Part shown: in pieces, positions 27,537 to 34,317 of the stretch
Layout: every line of letters starts with the position of its first letter
How positions within the stretch are numbered: the first letter of the stretch is position 1
Origin: Candidatus Rokuibacteriota bacterium
Lineage (GTDB): Bacteria > Methylomirabilota > Methylomirabilia > Rokubacteriales > CSP1-6
Direction of reading: 5' to 3'
NCBI GenBank assembly: GCA_016200085.1
Contig: JACQFL010000014.1
Coordinates: 62,001 to 126,000, forward strand
DNA: 64,000 nt
The notes under the pieces: model-generated
Databases searched by the model: none
Told to the model about the DNA's origin: nothing
The model's input: only the letters and a program-made list of their open reading frames with translations
Translations under genes and position numbers: made by a program

Positions 27537-28253
27537 TCAGGGGGTCGGCTCCGCTGGTTTCTCGAACCAGGCGCCGGTCACGTCGGACTGCACGAGCGCC
27601 GGCGTGATGTCGCGCTCGACGAAGAACTCGTAGACGGCGCGCCGGCAGCCGGGCCAGAAGCCGTAGTCGTCGAGGACGACGTAGCCGCCGGGCACCACCA
27701 GGTCGTAGAGGTACTGCAGCGACTCCTTCACCGACTGGTAGAGATCCGCGTCGATGGACAGGAGCGCGATGGGGCCGATCTCCTCGCGGGCCGCCGGCAG
27801 CGTGTCCTTGAACCACCCGGGCCGCACGCGCAGGCGGCGGGCGTCCACGCCGAGCCGGCGCATCACCTCGGCGACGGCGGACGGCGTTCCGCGCCAGTCA
27901 CCGGCGTGCAGGCCGCTGCCTCCCTTGTCGCCCGGCGTGGGGGCCGGGAAGCCCTCGAAGGAATCGAAGAGCCAGAGGGGCCGAGCGGAGCGGCGTGAGG
28001 CCCGCGCGATGACGCCCGCGGAGCCGCCGTTCCAGGTCCCGCACTGCACGAGCGCGCCGGGCAGCCCGCGCTCGTCGGCCTTCCGGCTGAGGCGCCACAG
28101 ATCGCGCAGGCGGGGGACGTCCACGCCCGTGAAGGGCGCCACGGTGCGGAACGTCCAGATCATCTCCGCGGTCTCGGCCGGGCGGCCGGGCCGGCAGGCC
28201 CGGACGAGCTTGCCGCCGTAGATGACGCGGTCGCGCAGCGCCCGCTTGGGCAT
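27537..28253 (-). CDS. TylF/MycF-family methyltransferase, first gene of the left arm
   Basis: A 238-residue TylF-type methyltransferase: ALVQCGTWNGGSAGVIA, LWLFDSFEGFPAP, the metal-site segments LLSIDADLYQSV and YVVLDDYGFWPG, and the family's tryptophan-bearing GWFKDTLP. It is related to, but not close to, the TylF-like protein at 18068. The ATG at 28253 lies six bases after an extended -10 box, so this may be a leaderless message. It opens the minus-strand operon that runs to 18068, and is divergent from the regulator gene across 93 bp. Confidence 0.85.
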   Translation of the reverse strand: MPKRALRDRVIYGGKLVRACRPGRPAETAEMIWTFRTVAPFTGVDVPRLRDLWRLSRKADERGLPGALVQCGTWNGGSAGVIARASRRSARPLWLFDSFEGFPAPTPGDKGGSGLHAGDWRGTPSAVAEVMRRLGVDARRLRVRPGWFKDTLPAAREEIGPIALLSIDADLYQSVKESLQYLYDLVVPGGYVVLDDYGFWPGCRRAVYEFFVERDITPALVQSDVTGAWFEKPAEPTP

Positions 28254-28268
28254 CGCCCCATCCTAGCA
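28254..28268 (-). promoter_or_regulatory. Extended -10 promoter for the left-arm operon, apparently leaderless
   Basis: On the minus strand TGCTAGGAT (28268-28260) matches the extended -10 pattern and ends six bases before the ATG at 28253, placing the transcription start on the start codon. Its upstream edge is only 8 bp from the extended -10 of the opposing promoter (28277). RNA polymerase should therefore not occupy both at once. Confidence 0.5.
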
Positions 28269-28276
28269 TCCCGCTG

Positions 28277-28307
28277 TGGTAGAATCCCGGTGTTCAATAA
28301 ATGAACA
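28277..28307 (+). promoter_or_regulatory. Extended -10 promoter with TGTTCA-N5-TGAACA operator, copy 2 (autoregulatory)
   Basis: Extended -10 TGGTAGAAT (28277-28285), then CCCGG, TGTTCA (28291-28296), ATAAA, TGAACA (28302-28307). The organisation and the string TAGAATCCC are identical to 12851-12881. The predicted transcription start lies in the left arm of the palindrome. It precedes the winged-helix regulator gene (28347) and the 35-kb right arm, so autorepression is the natural reading. A hairpin at the 5' end of the mRNA is the alternative. Confidence 0.68.
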
Positions 28308-28346
28308 TGACCATCACCCGTCGCCGCGCGGCCGCCTCCGCCTGAC

Positions 28347-28925
28347 GTGGACCCGACCTCCCTGCGCGATCTGCGGATCCTGAGCGAGATCGCCGAGCGG
28401 CAGCACGTCACCCAGCGCAGCCTGTCGAAGAAGCTGGGGATCGCGCTCGGCCTGACGAACCTCTACCTCAAGCGCCTGGGGCGCAAGGGCTACATCAAGA
28501 TCACCACCATCCCCTCGAACCGCGTCAAGTATCTCCTCACGCCGAAGGGGGTCGCGCAGAAGACGCGATTGACGTACGAGTACATGCGCTTCTCGCTGCA
28601 CCTCTACCGGGAGACCCGCGGGCGCCTGCGCGATGCCCTTCGCCGCATGGAGGGGAACGGGGGCGAGCGGGTGGCGGTCTACGGCGAGGGCGAGGCCGCC
28701 GAGCTCGCCTGTCTGACCCTGATGGAGCTCGGCATCGAGCTCGCCGCCGTCTACAGCAACGGCGGCGGCGGCAGCGTGTGCGGCCACAAGATCCGCCCGC
28801 TCACGGAGCTCGAGGACGGCGGCGTGGACCGCGTGGTCGTCGCCCTCTTCCGGCCGCCGAGCGTGGGGCGCGAGGCGCTGGAGCGGCGGGGAATCTCGCC
28901 GGAGAAGCTGGTGTTCCTGGCGTGA
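28347..28925 (+). CDS. Winged-helix (MarR-like) EPS-locus regulator fused to a Rossmann-like domain
   Basis: A 192-residue protein. Residues 7-66 form a winged helix-turn-helix: SEIAERQHVTQRSLSKKLG, a recognition helix around LGLTNLYLKRLGRKGYI, and a wing ending RVKYLLTPKG. This part resembles the EPS-associated MarR-type regulators of exopolysaccharide loci. A helical linker (70-102) may dimerise. Residues 108-192 form a small Rossmann-like unit beginning VAVYGEGEAAELA, reminiscent of nucleotide- or sugar-nucleotide-binding N-domains such as PglD's. The GTG start is 40 bp after the palindrome. It is the first gene of the right arm and probably binds TGTTCA-N5-TGAACA in response to a nucleotide ligand (inference). 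Confidence 0.78.
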   Translation: MDPTSLRDLRILSEIAERQHVTQRSLSKKLGIALGLTNLYLKRLGRKGYIKITTIPSNRVKYLLTPKGVAQKTRLTYEYMRFSLHLYRETRGRLRDALRRMEGNGGERVAVYGEGEAAELACLTLMELGIELAAVYSNGGGGSVCGHKIRPLTELEDGGVDRVVVALFRPPSVGREALERRGISPEKLVFLA

Positions 28926-29839
28926 GCACGCCGGCGCTCGAGGCTCCCCCCCTCCCGCCGCCCGACTACCGGGTCCCCTATCCGCGGTGGCGAGCGTGGG
29001 GCCACGCGCTCCTCGATGCTGCGCGTGCCCGGCTGGATCGGCTTCGTCTCGCCGGCGCCGGAGCGGCCATCGAGCTCGGCGCGATCGTGCACACCGAGGC
29101 GATCGCCCACCCGGACGTGTTCGCTCCCCTCGTCGAGCTCCTCCGCTTCTTCCGCGAGGCCACGGGCACGCCGATGGTCGTGTGCGTGATTCCGGCGCCG
29201 AACCCGATGGTCCGCGGGCTGCTGGCGGCGCACGCGATGTCGGCCGGCGCCTTCGACGACAGGGTGCGCGCCCTCGCGGCCGAGGCGGTGATCGGGTATC
29301 ACGGGCACTACTTCCATCCGCCCGCGCCGGACGGGCGTCCGCGGCCGATGCGCCACGCGGGCTTCGACGCGGCGCGGTTCCGCGTCCAGCTCTGCGCCGA
29401 TCTGGCCTGGTTCGCCGGCCTCGGCATCGTCCCGCGGCTCTACACCGGGGGGTGGTGGGTCCTCACCCGCGCCATCGTCGAGGCGCTGGACGCCGCCGGC
29501 ATCGCCGGGGACTTCACGCTCCGTCCCCATGGCCGGAACAGCTTCGGCGAGCCCTACGATCTCGACCTGCCGGCCCTCGACGGGCGGCCGTTCCCGCTCG
29601 CCGCGGGGCTCTGGGAGCTCGGCTCCTGCGGCAGCCTCTGGCGGTATCCGGCCGACACCTCCCGCTGGCGTGCGCACCGCCCCGCCGAGACGGGGCGCCG
29701 CTTCGTCGGGCTGTCCTTCCACGACTACGACGTCCTCAGCTATCGCGGCGCGTTCCGGCGCACCATCCGCGCCCTCTGCGGCGTGCCCGGCGCGCGATGG
29801 GCCGCCTTCGACGCGCCCGATCTTCCGGGGGCCCGGTGA
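28922..29839 (+). CDS. Uncharacterised protein, possible polysaccharide-deacetylase-like barrel
   Basis: A 305-residue soluble protein I cannot place firmly. It alternates predicted strands and helices like a beta/alpha barrel and has histidine-rich strand ends: ELGAIVHTEAIAH (about 45), VIGYHGHYFHP (about 124) and LSFHDYD (about 275), plus PRLYTGGWW. This spacing recalls NodB/CE4-type deacetylases, but the classic TFDDG motif is absent. No signal peptide is present. The GTG start shares GTGA with the regulator gene, so it is co-regulated. It could be a cytoplasmic sugar deacetylase or hydrolase for a precursor; treat as unknown. Confidence 0.6.
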   Translation: MSTPALEAPPLPPPDYRVPYPRWRAWGHALLDAARARLDRLRLAGAGAAIELGAIVHTEAIAHPDVFAPLVELLRFFREATGTPMVVCVIPAPNPMVRGLLAAHAMSAGAFDDRVRALAAEAVIGYHGHYFHPPAPDGRPRPMRHAGFDAARFRVQLCADLAWFAGLGIVPRLYTGGWWVLTRAIVEALDAAGIAGDFTLRPHGRNSFGEPYDLDLPALDGRPFPLAAGLWELGSCGSLWRYPADTSRWRAHRPAETGRRFVGLSFHDYDVLSYRGAFRRTIRALCGVPGARWAAFDAPDLPGAR

Positions 29840-30783
29840 GCGGCTCGCCGCCCGCGGCCCTGCTCGAGCAGCACCAGCGCCTGGCGCCGGCGCTCGCGGG
29901 CCTGCGGGAGGCCGAGCCCTGGCCGCACTTCTTCGACCTCAGGCTCTCCGAGTGGGAGATCGTGCTGCGCCTGGCCGGGCCCGCGATGCGCCCCGGCCGC
30001 TGGCTCGACGTCGGCTCCGGCAACAGCGCCTCGACGCTCCTGCTCTCCGCCGAGGGCTACTGGACCGTCGGGCTCGACCTGCCCGCGCGCGACCTCGCCA
30101 CGCACACGTACGGGGCGGAGCTCCACGCGGCCGTGTGGAAGGGCGTCGGCCGCCGCGTACCGGTCGTCTGGGGCACGGCCACCGATCTGCCCTTCCGGGG
30201 CGAGACCTTCGACGGCGTCTTCAGCTCGTACGCGATCCAGTACCTCGCCGACATCGATCGGGGCTTGCGCGAGATCTTCCGCGTGCTCAAGCCCGGCGGC
30301 ACGGCGGTGCTCGTGGTGCCGAGCGCGGGGCAGCGCGTCGGCGCGTTCTCGTCGATGTGGCGCGAGATCGCCCGCGAGGGCCTGTCGCGCGTGCTCTGCC
30401 GCCGCGCGCGCCCGCCCCGCCCCGCGCCGGCCGACGGGAGCCCTCCGGTGACGGGCGGAGGCCTCTGGAGCCAGCTGCGCCGGCGGTTCCCCGATTTCCC
30501 GCTTCCGAATCCCGACAGCGCGCACCGGAGCTACCTCCGCGAGTTGCTCGACTCGCGGCTGGCGGCCTGGCGCCGGCGGGCCCGGCGCGCCGGCTTCGCC
30601 GTCGAGCTCGCGGGCACGACCAGCGTGACGCTGCGAGCGGTGACGGAGTGGGTCGTGAGCCCGTGGCGTGCCCACCGCGCGCTCCGACGGCTGCAGATCC
30701 TGGTGCAGTCCGGGCCGCTGCGCCGCCTGGTGACCCACCTGGGGGAGAGTCATCTGCTCGTCCTCGCCAAGGGCGCCGCGTGA
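29836..30783 (+). CDS. Class I SAM-dependent methyltransferase, paralogue of the 12901 gene
   Basis: A 315-residue methyltransferase: WLDVGSGNSASTLLL (motif I), VGLDLPARDLATH, FDGVFSSYAIQYLADID and VLKPGGTAVLVVPS. The C-terminal segment LWSQLRRRFPDFPLPNP followed by HRSYLRELL parallels the same region in the protein at 12901, which is also in an operator-controlled unit. An insertion of about 30 residues rich in Arg, Pro and Ala precedes it. The GTG start overlaps the previous stop. It probably methylates an intermediate of the glycan. Confidence 0.82.
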   Translation: MSGSPPAALLEQHQRLAPALAGLREAEPWPHFFDLRLSEWEIVLRLAGPAMRPGRWLDVGSGNSASTLLLSAEGYWTVGLDLPARDLATHTYGAELHAAVWKGVGRRVPVVWGTATDLPFRGETFDGVFSSYAIQYLADIDRGLREIFRVLKPGGTAVLVVPSAGQRVGAFSSMWREIAREGLSRVLCRRARPPRPAPADGSPPVTGGGLWSQLRRRFPDFPLPNPDSAHRSYLRELLDSRLAAWRRRARRAGFAVELAGTTSVTLRAVTEWVVSPWRAHRALRRLQILVQSGPLRRLVTHLGESHLLVLAKGAA

Positions 30784-31976
30784 TCAGGCGCCTGCTGACC
30801 TTCTCGCCGGGACGGCTGGCCCTCGCCAAGGGGCCGTCCGGCGCGATGTACCGCCTGCGCGACGGAGGAGGCACGCTCGAGCGCTCCCTGCTCGTGTTCT
30901 TCAGCCCCCTGGCGGAGGCCGAGGACCGCTACGACCTCACGCCGACGATCAGGATCGCCGAGTTTCCCCAGCACGTCGGCTCCGTGCGCGGGCCCCTCCG
31001 CTACGCCGCCTTCGCGCGTGCCGTCGCGCGCTTCGTGCGCGGTGCCCGCGATCTCGTGCGGGAGGAGCGCGTGGAGGCGATCGTCGCCCTCGACCCCCAC
31101 CTGCTCGGCCTCACCGCCTACCTGCTCGCCCGGCGCTTCCGCCTGCCCTGGGCCATCGAGGTCGTGCAGGACTACGACAACTCCGGCCGTCAGGCCCAGC
31201 GCGTCGCCTTCAAGCCGTTTCTCTTCCCGGCGGTGGAGCGGGCCGTGGAGCGCTTCGTCCTGCGCCGCGCGCCGCTCGTCATGAGCTACTTTCCCCACTA
31301 CGGCGACTGGGCCATCGCGCAGGGCACCCCCGCGGAACGGGTGGTGTTCGCCGGCACGGTCGTCGACGACTGCCACTATCGAGAGTGGCCCGAGGTGCGG
31401 GTCGAGCGTCCCGCGCTGATCCCCGACGCCGAGAAGCGCACGTGGCTGCTCTACGTCGGGCGCCTGCACCCCGTGAAGTTCACCCAGGACCTCCCGGGAA
31501 TCCTCCAGTCCGCCCTGGAGGCCGGCGTGGACGCGCACCTCGTCGTCATCGGCGAGGGCGTGCAGCGCCCGTGGCTCGAGCGCGAGCTCGTCGGCCGGGG
31601 ACTGACGGGGCGGGTGACCATGGTCCCCATGCAGTCGCAGGAGTCGCTGGCCCGCTGGTATCGCATGGCCGACGTCGTCATCTACACCCACGGAGGCAGC
31701 ACGCTGGTCGAGGGGGCGCTGGCCGGTACCCCCGTCGTCGCGTACCGGCACGACTGGCATCCCGATCTCGTCGGCGACGACGAGCGCGGCCTCCTCGTGC
31801 CCTTCCGCGACACGCGCGCCTTCGGCGAGGCCATCGCCGCCGCCGTCGCCGATCCGGGCGCCGCGCAGGCGCGCGCCGGGCGGGCGCGGGAGTTCGCGCA
31901 GCGCCGGTTCTCCTATGACGGGTACGCCGAGAGGCAGCGCGAGATCCTGCGCCGGCTGGCGTCGGTCGCCGCGTGA
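30780..31976 (+). CDS. Glycosyltransferase family 4
   Basis: A 398-residue GT-B glycosyltransferase. The N-terminal half carries VEAIVALDPHLLGLTAYLLARR and the C-terminal half TWLLYVGRLHPVKFTQDLPG and VVIGEGVQRPWLE. The donor region reads IYTHGGSTLVEGALAGTPVV, so GGSTLVE takes the place of the usual EGxGxxxxEA. The tail RFSYDGYAERQREILRRL is family-like. The GTG start shares GTGA with the methyltransferase. Specificity is unknown. Confidence 0.82.
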   Translation: MIRRLLTFSPGRLALAKGPSGAMYRLRDGGGTLERSLLVFFSPLAEAEDRYDLTPTIRIAEFPQHVGSVRGPLRYAAFARAVARFVRGARDLVREERVEAIVALDPHLLGLTAYLLARRFRLPWAIEVVQDYDNSGRQAQRVAFKPFLFPAVERAVERFVLRRAPLVMSYFPHYGDWAIAQGTPAERVVFAGTVVDDCHYREWPEVRVERPALIPDAEKRTWLLYVGRLHPVKFTQDLPGILQSALEAGVDAHLVVIGEGVQRPWLERELVGRGLTGRVTMVPMQSQESLARWYRMADVVIYTHGGSTLVEGALAGTPVVAYRHDWHPDLVGDDERGLLVPFRDTRAFGEAIAAAVADPGAAQARAGRAREFAQRRFSYDGYAERQREILRRLASVAA

Positions 31977-33220
31977 TGACGCGATCGGGCCCGCTCGCGA
32001 TGTACGTGTCGTACGACGGCGTGCTGGAGCCGCTGGGCCAGAGCCAGATCCTCCCCTACCTGCGCGGACTCGCCCGCGAGGGTCTCGCGTTCCTGCTCCT
32101 GACCTTCGAGAAGCCGGCGGACCTGCGCCGCCGCGCGGACGTCGATCGGCTCCGCGCCGAGCTCGCCGCCCTCGGCATCCAGTGGTGGCCGCTCCGCTAT
32201 CACCGCCGTCCCTCGGTGCCGGCGACGGCGTGGGACGTCGCCCGGGGCGTGGCGCTCGCCCTCTGGCTGGCGTGCTCGCGGCGGCCGCGCGTCGTCCACT
32301 GCCGCAGCTACGTGGCCGCCGTGATCGGGCTCGCCGTCCACGCCGTGGCCGGTCCGCGCTTCATCTTCGACATGCGGGGCTTCTGGCCCGAGGAGCGGGT
32401 GGAGGGCGGCGTGTGGCCGGCGGCGGGCGGGTTGTTCCGGGCCGCCAAGCGCGTGGAGCGATGGCTCCTGCGGGCCAGCGACGCCGTGATCGTCCTCACC
32501 GAGCGCGCCCGCCGCACGCTCGCCACAGGGCGCTACCAGGCGTCGCTGCGGCCCGGCACGCCCATCGAGGTCATCCCGTGCTGCGTGGAGGTCGAGCGCT
32601 TCGCCGGCGCCAATTGCCACGACGGCGCGCCGGGACCGGAGCGCACGATCGTCTACGCGGGCTCGGTCGGGACCTGGTACATGCTCGAGGAGATGCTCGA
32701 CTTCTTCGCGGCCGTGCGGAGCCGCGATCCCGGCCTGCGCTTCCTGCTCCTCAACCGCGGCGAGCACGACGCCATCCGCCGCGCCGCCGGGGCGCGCGAT
32801 CTCGACGGCGTCGAGGTGCGGGCGGCGAGCCCGGCCGAGATGCCCGCGTACCTCGGGCGCGCCTTCGCCGGGCTCTACTTCATCAAGCCCGTCTTCTCCA
32901 AGACGGGCGCCTCGCCGACCAAGCTCGGCGAGTACCTGGCAGCGGGCCTGCCCGTCATCGTCAACGCCGGGGTGGGGGATGCCGACGAGGTCGTGACCGA
33001 CGCCCGCGTCGGCGTCGTCGTCGATCGCTTCGCCCCGGACGCCTACGTGGCGGCGTGGGACGCGCTCACGCGGGCGATCGCCGCGGATCCAGGGCTGCGC
33101 CCCCGGTGCCGGGAGACGGCGCGGCGCGCGCTCGGGCTCGAGCAGGGGGTGGCGCGGTACCGGCGCGTGTACGAGCGGCTGCTCGAGCCCGCCGCGACGC
33201 TCGAGGGGAGCCCGCGGTGA
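31973..33220 (+). CDS. Glycosyltransferase family 4
   Basis: A 415-residue GT-B enzyme. It starts with the pattern MYVSYDGVLEPLGQSQILPYLRGLA, common in family-4 proteins of exopolysaccharide loci, followed by RVVHCRSYVAAV and FDMRGFWPEERVEGG. The C-terminal donor domain has TIVYAGSVGTWYMLEEML and SPTKLGEYLAAGLPVIVN. The start is GTGATG across the previous stop; either GTG (31973) or ATG (31976) is possible. It extends the lipid-linked chain on the cytoplasmic face. Confidence 0.85.
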   Translation: MMTRSGPLAMYVSYDGVLEPLGQSQILPYLRGLAREGLAFLLLTFEKPADLRRRADVDRLRAELAALGIQWWPLRYHRRPSVPATAWDVARGVALALWLACSRRPRVVHCRSYVAAVIGLAVHAVAGPRFIFDMRGFWPEERVEGGVWPAAGGLFRAAKRVERWLLRASDAVIVLTERARRTLATGRYQASLRPGTPIEVIPCCVEVERFAGANCHDGAPGPERTIVYAGSVGTWYMLEEMLDFFAAVRSRDPGLRFLLLNRGEHDAIRRAAGARDLDGVEVRAASPAEMPAYLGRAFAGLYFIKPVFSKTGASPTKLGEYLAAGLPVIVNAGVGDADEVVTDARVGVVVDRFAPDAYVAAWDALTRAIAADPGLRPRCRETARRALGLEQGVARYRRVYERLLEPAATLEGSPR

Positions 33221-34302
33221 AGCGCGTGCTGTGGCTCACGCCCGTGCCGCTCGAAGGCGCGGGCAGCCGCTTCCGCATCTACCAGTTCCTGCCCGCGCTC
33301 GCGGCGGCCGGCATCCACTGCGACGTCCGGCCCTTTCTCGACCCGGCCTTCTTTCGCATCGTCTACCAGCGCGGGCATACTGCGCAGAAGGCCGTGCGCT
33401 TCACCCTCGCCTCCCTGCGCCGGATCGCCGAGGCGCTGGCCGTTTCCCGCTACGATGCGCTCGTGATCTATCGCGAGGCGTTTCCCATCGGCGGCGCCCT
33501 CTTCGAGGGCTGGGCGCGCGCGCGCGGCGTGCCGATCGTCTACGACCTCGACGATGCCGTGTACCTGCGCGACGAGGTCACCATGAACCCACTCGTCTGG
33601 CGGCTCAAGCGGCCCGAGCGGGTGTGGCGCATCCTCGAGATGAGCCGGCTGGTGACCTGCGGCAGCGAGTACCTCGCCAACCGCTGCCGGCCGTTCAACG
33701 CCCGCGTGGCCACGCTGCCCACCTGTGTCGACGTCGACGCCTTCGCGTCGCGCGGGCGCCACGCCGCGACCGGCGAGGGCACCGTCATCGGCTGGGTCGG
33801 CACCCACTCCTCCGCGGTGCTCTACCTCGGCCTCCTCAGGGAGCCGCTGCGCCGCCTCGCCGCGCGCCACCGGATCCGCTTCGACGTCGTGGGCGCCGGC
33901 ACCGGGCTCGACTGGGAGGGTGTTCCGGTGCGGAGCCTGCCGTGGCGGCTCGAGGAGGAGATCGGCTACTTCCAGGGCGCTGACATCGGCGCCTACCCGC
34001 TCGAGGACACCGAATGGGGCCGCGGCAAGTGCGCGTTCAAGGCCATCCAGTTCATGGCCGTCGGGGTGCCGGTGGTGGCCTCGCGGGTGGGCGCCAATCC
34101 CGAGCTGATCCAGGACGGCGTCAACGGCTTTCTCGCCGGGTCCGCGGACGAGTGGGTCGAGAAGCTGGAGCTGCTCGCGCGCGACCCGTGGCTCCGCCAG
34201 CAGATGGGCGACGCCGCCCGCAAGACCATCGAGGAGCGGTACTCGCTCCAGGTCGTCGGCCCCCGCCTGGTGGCCGCGCTGGCCGGCGTGGTCGGGGCGT
34301 GA
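33217..34302 (+). CDS. Glycosyltransferase family 4-like (GT-B)
   Basis: A 361-residue glycosyltransferase. N-terminal features are AGSRFRIYQFLPALAAAGI and PIVYDLDDAVYL; C-terminal features are VIGWVGTHSSAVLYL, DIGAYPLEDTEWGRGKCAFKAIQFMAVGVPVVAS and NGFLAGSADEWVEKL. The segment KCAFKAIQFMAVG takes the role of the EX7E donor motif. This pattern is frequent in polysaccharide clusters of uncultured bacteria. The GTG start shares GTGA with the previous gene. Confidence 0.83.
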   Translation: MKRVLWLTPVPLEGAGSRFRIYQFLPALAAAGIHCDVRPFLDPAFFRIVYQRGHTAQKAVRFTLASLRRIAEALAVSRYDALVIYREAFPIGGALFEGWARARGVPIVYDLDDAVYLRDEVTMNPLVWRLKRPERVWRILEMSRLVTCGSEYLANRCRPFNARVATLPTCVDVDAFASRGRHAATGEGTVIGWVGTHSSAVLYLGLLREPLRRLAARHRIRFDVVGAGTGLDWEGVPVRSLPWRLEEEIGYFQGADIGAYPLEDTEWGRGKCAFKAIQFMAVGVPVVASRVGANPELIQDGVNGFLAGSADEWVEKLELLARDPWLRQQMGDAARKTIEERYSLQVVGPRLVAALAGVVGA

Positions 34303-34317
34303 GGTGAGGATCTAGCG

